A DNA stretch of 64,000 bases from assembly GCA_012845835.1 (NCBI GenBank), contig JABAKD010000017.1, forward strand, positions 9,414,942 to 9,478,941, read 5' to 3'. The stretch's first letter is position 1, and the number at the start of each line of letters is the position of its first letter. The stretch is from Undaria pinnatifida (lineage: Eukaryota; Sar; Phaeophyceae; Laminariales; Alariaceae). The notes below the pieces were generated by a model, which saw only the letters and a list, made by a program, of their open reading frames with translations, did no database searches and was not told the origin of the DNA. Positions 58,051 to 64,000 of this stretch are shown in pieces. The translations under genes were made by a program, and so were the position numbers.

Positions 58051-58661
58051 TATTGCGTTCATCGGAAGCGGTCGCGTCGCGAAGACCGGGGTCAGCCTGT
58101 ACAGCTTCTACTAGGCCTTCCCGTCTCCCATGGCGGGCCCCGCACGAACGCTCGCTGAAGACGAGCGATGACTATGCCCCACTTCGCGCCCCACCACTCC
58201 TGACTACCACAAACCACGCATCTCGCGTGGACGACGTGGTTTCCGTCCCCGCATGGCATCCTTACCACACGGTGTCCTTGGTTAACCGCTACGGCGCCGA
58301 CCCTGCACGTTATATGTTCACGGTTCCCGCCAAGGGAGGCGCGCGGCCGCTCCCTTCCCCCCTGATTCTCCGTATTTCCCCCACTTACCCTTCGACGGAG
58401 GGTCTCACGCCTTCTGGGCCCCTTCTCGTCGTCATCCTTGAGGCCGGGTACCGCTTGGGCAAGCTCCACCTCGTGGGGGGGTAGTCATCCAGTCGGACCC
58501 TCCGATTGGCATGCGCGGCAAGGCCGTGGGTATTCGTTCCCGCGGGCAAGGCGTTCCGCACAGGCCAACATGCAATGGCCGTGTACCCGTCCTCCACGGT
58601 CGCACGATATCTCTACCGGTGCGCTGCTGCCCCCCAGACCCCCGTATAGGTTCTTCGGGGA
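58050..58661 (-). other. GC-rich coding-like segment, - strand, possibly continuing the SET-like relic
   Basis: The - strand stays largely open in two overlapping frames (58725-58432 and 58469-58092). It contains Cys/His-bearing text (HARCVVCGSQEWWG, PRPCRACQSEG after a frame change). The + strand is open too. Its GC content and lack of repeats suggest an old coding region, but I cannot name it. Confidence 0.3.
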
Positions 58662-59013
58662 TCATCCGCAGTATGCGCGCAGTTCGTCCCCCGCCGCTAT
58701 TTCTGGTCTGCTTTGCAATCGCCAACCTCCATCGGGATCGTTCTCCTCACCAACGTCCCCCCAAAGCCGCGCTATGCGGTGCTGTTGGCCGCCACCTCCT
58801 TTCACATCGCCATAAATCCGTATGTGGAGCGGCGGTAGAAAGTTCATCAAGGGAGCTATGCCTCGGCTGGGCAATCCCGACCTCCCCGTTCATAGCAATA
58901 ATAGCAATCCCGAAGCTGCCCTCGCCCGCGTCAGCCGCCCCCTCGTCAGTGTGCAGCGCGCACCTTGCATGGATTGCCCCGCCATAGCAGGTAAATCTGT
59001 CGTTTGCCTCCAT
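58662..59013 (-). pseudogene. SET-domain-like relic with one frameshift
   Basis: On the - strand the first frame gives NDRFTCYGGAIHARCALHTD (about 59000-58940), like the early SET strand with 'Y.G'. After a frame change, the second gives ARLWGDVGEENDP and then SRPEIAAGDELRAYCG (ending near 58665), like the late SET motif 'R.I..GEEL...YG'. The distance between the two (about 110 codons) fits one SET domain. SET domains are lysine methyltransferases. The NHSC motif is not recognisable, and at least one frameshift is needed, so it cannot be active as it stands. This is recognition by eye of two short motifs, so treat as provisional. Confidence 0.45.
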
Positions 59014-59444
59014 ATTCTCGCCATACGAGTAACGTGTTTGGGGATACCAAATTTGGTTGTGTAGGAAAAGGTATAGTGACAGTATTGAAACCGGTGCATA
59101 TCACAACCGACGGCCAGCCCATCCCACGAAAAAACTAGGTTGGCAATTAAAAAAAACGGTGAGTTTTTTTTTAACCAAACTTTTCGTTGTGACCTTCGTC
59201 GGGTTCAATGGTGTTGTCGTGTGTTTTCCTACCCAAACCAACCTTTGGTGCCCCGCAAACACCCTATCACCCCACATGACGCTCGTGCATTAATACGTGG
59301 TGGGGCAGACGTGCCAAGCCGGTTCCCATCAACATCCCCCTCTCCCTTAGCATCCTTGTAACTCATGTCATGTCTACCATGTCCTGCGCCGTGTTTGCCA
59401 CCGGAAAGAGGCATTGAGCATGTACTACTCGTGGGGACATGGTA
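59014..59444. other. No gene recognised
   Basis: T-rich and mixed sequence without repeat family or exon that I can identify. Confidence 0.45.
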
Positions 59445-59565
59445 CGGCATATGGTACAGTATATGGCACGGTATATGGTACGGTATATGGTACGGTATAT
59501 GGTACGGTATATGGTACGGTATATGGTACGGTATATGGTACGGTATAGAGTACGGTATGTGGTCC
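59445..59565 (+). repeat. (GGTATATGGTAC)n 12-bp tandem repeat, about nine units
   Basis: Nearly perfect units 'ggtacggtatat' between 59450 and 59560. Both strands are open as a result. Confidence 0.95.
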
Positions 59566-60316
59566 TGACTTGAGGAGCTCTGTTCTTTTTCTCCCTCATA
59601 CAAAAGCCCAACTTCAGCTTTGATAAAACAAAATCGAGTGTAGCCCGATGGACAATCCCAGTACAAACTATTATTGTACGGACTACTTATTATCTACTGT
59701 TATGTACTACTAGAATAGGTAATATTCCGTACTATGAGGCACTAGTCGGCACTATTAGATTTTATTAGGTACTACTGGCGTCAGGTAACGTTAGGTGCTA
59801 TTAAATATTAGGCTCTCAACGAGCAACATCGCAAAAACAAGAATGGCATCCAGTTCATCCCGTCGATTTTCGTTTAAGTAGCCCCGTCATTTAGAAAAAT
59901 TAACCAGGACGTGCTGTCCCTTTTGCAGCGTGCCAACCCTAACCCCTGTCGCGGCATGCTAACCGTAACCGTAACCCTAACCCCACCCTTGCCGCCGTAA
60001 AAACTCTCTCTGCCAGGCTCGGAAGCGTCAAACACTGCTGCGTACTTGAACCACCAGGCGCTTCGAAGGGGTGCGTTGGCGCCCCGAGTGTGTTTGGGTG
60101 CAAGGCTCAGGCATGTGATCGTGGTCGGTTCGGTTCCGCCATAAGCCGAGTCTTCCACGAATCCAGGCGCACCGCGGAGGTGCGAGCAACATAATAAGCA
60201 GACCGCCTGCACATAGGTCCGTTCTTCCGTCAGTTCCTTGCATATGATGCAGATAACGTGGCTACCCCTCGCCCTGCGTGTCGTCCGCCGCGTGTTACGA
60301 TTTGGGGATAGGGGTA
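59566..60316. other. Telomere-like patch and unclassified - strand frame
   Basis: At 59935-59985 'gctaaccgtaaccgtaaccc' and 'taacccc' resemble decayed CCCTAA repeats. The - strand is open for 157 codons (60347-59874). It includes VICIICKELTEERTYVQAVC, with paired cysteines, but no family was recognised and the frame runs into the telomere-like patch. Confidence 0.35.
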
Positions 60317-60577
60317 GAGTGATTCTACGATAGCCCCCCCCCCCCACATCCAGCGTTTTTTTTTGTCGAACGTTTCATGGCTGCTCGGCACGAGGAAGGG
60401 TGCTATGAAAAATATATCTGCAAACATTTTCTTGTTTGCGGAGGGAGGACTATCAAACGATGACGTCCGGGTGGTAACGGGCACCGTATTTCAGGAGATA
60501 TTTAAGGAGGGAGTTGGTTTCAAAACCGGCGATATCGTTAAAGAAAAGTTGGGGGCGCTACCACCGTAGAACGACTC
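60317..60577 (+). mobile_element. MITE-1 copy c (261 bp)
   Basis: Left end 'gagtgattctacgatagccc' followed by a long C run. Right end 'ctaccaccgtagaacgactc'. Inner blocks 'gtcgaacgtttcatggctgc', 'atttcaggagatatttaagg' and 'ggtttcaaaaccgg' match copies a and b. Confidence 0.87.
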
Positions 60578-61404
60578 GGTATCATACGAAGTACTCCTTT
60601 TTGGCGAATGACGGGTCTCCGTAACCCGATATCGTCGGAAGGCCATCCCTGTATAGTGCGGTATAGTGCGGTAGGGGTTGCAGTTGTTATTATTAGGCCA
60701 AACGTTTCTGACCTCTACAGTGCGCTTGAGCTCTTCAAGCGTGGAACCATTGGTTGGTAGGATAATTTGACGAGCACGTTCGTTGGTCCGGTTGCGCGAA
60801 CGAATGGATTCCAAAGTTGTGTTTCGGGTGATGATGGATGGTCATGGTGAATGGTGTTGATATTTACCTCCCCCTCATGTTAGGGGCTCAGAAAGTTCTC
60901 AGAACATCCTGCTGCACCCCCAGCGTGAGATGAGTCTTTCCCTTCACTTTTCCTCGTATGCCGCATGGGATGTTTTGATCGGGTTGCACTTCCACTTTTT
61001 TCACTTTTTTTTTCTCAAGTTTTGGTGTTTGTGGGTGAGACGGAGAGCTCCTCAGGTGAAAATCCCCAGAAAATGTTATGGCTATATGCGTGCTACGATG
61101 GCGGTTTTAAGGGATACCACTTGTAGGCTACAATCAGTTCTGAATGACGGGGTCTTCTTAACCGGAAACGTCGGAATGCTATTTTACCTTGTTTCGCACC
61201 ACAATCGTTTTTTGTATACCTAACGCCAATGGGATTGTTGATCGGGTTTGCACTTTCATTATATCAAAATATCAGTTTTTGGGTGACGTATTTGAAATAG
61301 ATATCCTGTGACGTAGTTGAAATAGAGGTCTCCTCAATAGGTTAGGAGCCTCGGAAAGAAAAGGACAACTCCAGTGTAGGATCTGTCGCCGCCCCTATCG
61401 CAGC
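60578..61404 (+). repeat. MITE-2-related block, two successive diverged copies
   Basis: 60590-60930 carries 'tttggcgaatgacgggtctc', 'gcttgagctcttcaagcgtg', 'cggttgcgcgaacgaatgg' and 'ttaggggctcagaaa'. 61080-61395 carries 'tgcgtgctacgatggcgg', 'ctgaatgacggggtcttctt', 'aacgtcggaatgct' and 'ggttaggagcctcggaaaga'. A perfect TTCTCCCTC nonamer run (about five units, 61418-61461) begins just after. Confidence 0.6.
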
Positions 61405-61607
61405 TTATGGCTGGTCCTCTTCTCCCTCTTCTCCCTCTTCTCCCTCTTCTCCCTCTTCTCCCGTGCAGGCATCCCCCATCGGGCACTTGCCAACGTCTCC
61501 GGGCACCCCCTCGCCGCCATGCTCCTGCAGCGCTCGCCGGTCACACTGGCCTACCATTGTGGTTGCCCGACACTTGGGGCACCTCATGTCAGTTTCGGCA
61601 TTTATGC
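61405..61607 (-). CDS. Possible last exon, Cys-rich with Glu-Gly tail (- strand)
   Basis: Read on the - strand after the acceptor 'tttctgtgctctag', this gives INAETDMRCPKCRATTMVGQ then KCPMGDACTG and a (GEE)n tail encoded by the nonamer run, ending in TAA at 61405. It joins in frame (phase 1) to an upstream exon ending at 61681 across a 73-nt intron with GTAACC donor. The C-P-x-C pairs suggest zinc binding. No family recognised. Confidence 0.35.
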
Positions 61608-61680
61608 CTAGAGCACAGAAACACGGTAGATGGAGGTATGTGGCTGTGAGTGCAACAATTAAGGTGCATTTGTGGGTTAC

Positions 61681-61960
61681 CCAACGCTTTGTGGCACACC
61701 CCACGTTGTTCCTCCTCGTCCCCGCCCAGCCATGGTGACCCTGATGATAACGGCGATGGTGCCTGGAGTGGCAACGGCGCCGTTGCGGGCGCCGACACGG
61801 GCTTAACGCCTGTCTCCGCCGTTGATGTCGGAAGGGGCGGCGGCAATGGTGGCGGCGGAGGCGGCGGCGACGAATCTGTCAGCCGAGTCGGTGACGGCGC
61901 GGGCAGAGATGTTGGCGGTGACACCGGTAGCAGGGTTGGCGAAAACACCGGCGGTGTCAT
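61681..61960 (-). CDS. Possible upstream exon, Pro-rich (- strand)
   Basis: The frame from ATG at 61960 is Pro/Ser/Thr-rich (SPPPPPPPLPPPLPTSTAET), then GGDEEEQRGVCHKALG, ending in phase 1 at a GTAACC donor. The ATG directly follows 'gaccttcacag', a possible acceptor, so it may be internal. Together with 61405-61607 it would give 160 residues. The opposite strand competes (next entry), so at most one of the two is likely real. Confidence 0.3.
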
Positions 61961-62229
61961 CTGTGAAGGTCTCTGTATCCGAGTCTGCCGACAAAATCTG
62001 GATCTGTACGCTACCTATGTGTGGCTACCAGCAGGGACGGATCCTAAACCAACAAGCTTCAGCGCATGTAGAGAATCTGGGAAAGCGAAAATATCCGACA
62101 GAGTCAACGGCAGTACTTGCGGCAGCGTCAGCCGGGGGTATGATCACCTCTGGAGTCAGAAATAGCCGTGAGCGACGATGGAATCTGGGTGTAATGCACG
62201 CCACGACAGGCGTAGGAATTCCTTTCTGA
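61825..62229 (+). CDS. Competing + strand frame, Ala/Val-rich with C2H2-like motif
   Basis: From ATG at 61825 the frame is Ala/Val-rich, then SESADKIWICTLPMCGYQQG and NQQASAHVENLGKRKYPTES, stopping at 62229 where a MITE-2 copy begins. W-x-C-x4-C-G-Y...A-H-V resembles zinc-finger starts in transposase-like proteins, but only by eye. It overlaps the - strand Pro-rich exon. Confidence 0.35.
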   Translation: MSEGAAAMVAAEAAATNLSAESVTARAEMLAVTPVAGLAKTPAVSSVKVSVSESADKIWICTLPMCGYQQGRILNQQASAHVENLGKRKYPTESTAVLAAASAGGMITSGVRNSRERRWNLGVMHATTGVGIPF

Positions 62230-62241
62230 GAAGGTGTAAAG

Positions 62242-62514
62242 GACGCGTGCTACGACGATAGAGGCGCACCACTTTTTTTTCTTAATACTACCCCTCAATT
62301 CAGGAGCTTAAGACCTATCCCAAAAGACTGATTTCGGAGAAAAATCAAAACTGCTGTGATACCGGATGAAAAGCGCCATGGCCTAGGTACACAACGAGTA
62401 TCACGTTAGAAAAAAATGTCGTTTTTCCGACGATTTTTGGTTAAGGAGCCGCGTCACTCAGAAACTGGTCCGTTTCTTCACACGAACACTGCTACCTCTA
62501 TCGTACCACGCGTC
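62242..62514 (-). mobile_element. MITE-2, inverted copy (273 bp)
   Basis: The + strand starts GACGCGTGCTACGACGATAG and ends 'ctctatcgtaccacgcgtc'. The body is the reverse complement of 50888-51161, block by block, with almost identical length. Confidence 0.88.
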
Positions 62515-63205
62515 TTTTCTAACCCTAAGCTTCAGGAGTTCTATACGTCACTCAAAAGCGGAAGTTTGAGAAACAATTGTGCGCTCAAATTTGACGTACA
62601 ATCCATCGAGAATGCTGTTGTTAAGGCACCAGATAGTATTCCGACGGTGGCCTGTTCTTTACTCACTTTACTCCCTTTGCCACTCAAATTCCAAGCGTTT
62701 TGTCCCTGTATCGGAAGTGCGATGCTAAGAGCGTCAGTAACAAATGTTTTCACCAAAAAGAGGTACTGTATCTCTATTGTAGCGCGTGTCGTTCGTTGAA
62801 GGTGGCGCCTTTGGTGACGGTGAAGGCTGAGAGAGGAGCGGCGATACCGGTACCGGTTCCGGTGTCGGGGGCGGTGTCGGGGGCGGTGTCGGGGGCGGTG
62901 TCGGGGGCGGTGGAAACGGTGGCGATGGCGTCAGCACTGCCGTAATCCCCGGTGGAACCATGGTGCGGTAGGAGTTCACCGAAAACTTTCTGAAGCTCCT
63001 GTTTTTAGGCGCTCCATACCTAAAAACAAACTGAGGGTGAGCAGAAATGAAAGGGCAACTCAATGAACAATCTCATGACCTAGCCAGCCATTTTTTATTT
63101 TTGAGTAAACAAGGATGGCATTCCGACGATAGTGAGGTAAAAGAGCCTCGTTATTCAGACTAAACAACGGCCAAGAGTGTGCTACCCCTTATCGTAGCCC
63201 GCGTC
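62515..63205. repeat. MITE-2-related fragments and a (TCGGGGGCGGTG)4 minisatellite
   Basis: Fragments with 'ctctattgtagcgcgtgtcg' (about 62770) and 'gctaccccttatcgtagccc' plus 'gcgtcgg' (about 63182-63208). The 12-bp minisatellite lies at about 62864-62912. No convincing gene. Confidence 0.55.
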
Positions 63206-64000
63206 GGCGATGGCGGTGGCGGCGCTCGCGGGAGAAAATCCGCCCTCCTGAGCTTGTGCCGTACTGTGCACCGAATCTGTCAAGGGAGGGGTAGTGGTCA
63301 TCTCTCGCGGCGTTGTTTCCCGCTGCTGGTGTCCCTGCAGCGATAGCGATGCCTCAAGTGGAAGTGTTTGCGGTGGTGGTAGCTGGCTGCGCCAGCCTCT
63401 CTCATTCCACAGGCGACGTGGGGTGCGGCGCAACCGTGTCGGTGGTTGCCGACAGTGTGGCGGGCGGCGAAGCTACCGAAGGTCTAGTTGCAGTTGGCAA
63501 GGGTCCTACAACGATGATGCTGCGGCAAGTTCCCCTCCAATGGTTGCGGCGCCAATGACGATGGCGGCCGGGAAGGTGTAACCCATGGTGATGGTGTATT
63601 CCTCTGAAGCGGCAGCATCTTCGTGGTCGGCTCATTTGGCGTCGTTGGCGACGTCAAAACCGTCCTCGTTCTTGGTGTTGACGGCAACAGTCGCGCAGTT
63701 GTCAGAGGGGGTCGGGTCTTCCGATGGTGGCCGGTTGCCAAACGTGCGCTGCCCCCCGGCCCCTCCTTCAGGTTCCGCCACCCCACACCAATTTCCCGTG
63801 CGCACGCCGTCGTCCTAGTGGAGGCACGCCCTTCGGCAAGCTCTCTTGATGCTGTCCTGTCCGCCTTTCGATAGTTACCACCCCCGCAGCTGCGGATGAA
63901 CCCAGTTGCGCTGTCTCCCGTGCAGATCTCCTCCCGGAAGATGTGGCCCAAGCGACTTGGCCCCCGGCGTGGTTCCCCTGAAGGGGAGACCCTCGCGTAA
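63206..64000. other. GC-rich region open on both strands, cut by window end
   Basis: Several overlapping frames on both strands (for example + 63313-63558 and 63623-63874, - 63951-63484), Ala/Val/Gly- or Pro/Arg-rich. The composition resembles 61.4-62.2 kb, likewise lying between MITE-2 pieces. This could be part of a gene extending past the window. No domain recognised. Confidence 0.35.

Noticed and set aside
59229-59666. Tyr/Ile/Pro-repeat protein at the 59.45 kb array
   Set aside because: The frame is made by a 12-bp tandem repeat and is open on both strands.

Overview
The window reads as nuclear DNA from an intron-rich, very repeat-dense eukaryote. Spliced exons with GT..AG borders, introns of up to 15 kb, two lineages of non-LTR retrotransposon, tRNA-derived SINE-like elements, MITE-like elements and many microsatellites all point that way. 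There is no sign of operons or bacterial gene packing. A large algal or stramenopile genome (for example brown-alga-like) is my best guess. It rests on genome style and on a TAZ-finger protein lacking the animal p300 layout, so it is inference, not proof.

The one gene I can reconstruct with confidence is on the + strand. Exon 1 (15010-15897), exon 2 (31286-31443) and exon 3 (36809-37182) join in frame and rebuild a TAZ-type zinc finger with all twelve His/Cys ligands. Its ligand set is split by introns of 15,388 and 5,365 nt. A fourth exon (37950-38065, with an in-frame longer form starting at 37818) and a short last exon (39680-39724) also join in phase and give a 526-residue model. About 25 kb of the window (15.0-39.7 kb) is therefore one gene, nearly all intron, and the introns hold most of the SINE-like, MITE-like and satellite sequence described here.

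Left of this gene (1-15 kb) are a decamer satellite, a MITE-like element, a decayed tRNA-Ser-like sequence, a GC-rich coding-like stretch ending in a (CTA)n tract, a broken non-LTR reverse transcriptase (4.8-6.3 kb, - strand) and clusters of a dispersed repeat (family D). Right of it (39.7-53 kb) are simple-sequence regions (GATT/GGTT, GATGAT, a 400 bp CCCGA array), tandem duplications and more repeats. From 53.2 to 55.5 kb lies a second, 5'-truncated non-LTR element (- strand) with an RT domain and what looks like a restriction-like endonuclease end. From 55.8 kb to the end are a tandem array, SINE-like and MITE-like copies, a decayed SET-domain-like relic (58.7-59.0 kb, - strand) and a GC-rich region at 61.4-64 kb where both strands look partly coding.

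There is no operon or multi-gene system. The interest lies in the structure of the TAZ gene (giant intron inside a zinc cluster, duplicated exons, an alternative acceptor fed by a TACCC microsatellite) and in several repeat families that can be defined from copies inside this window.
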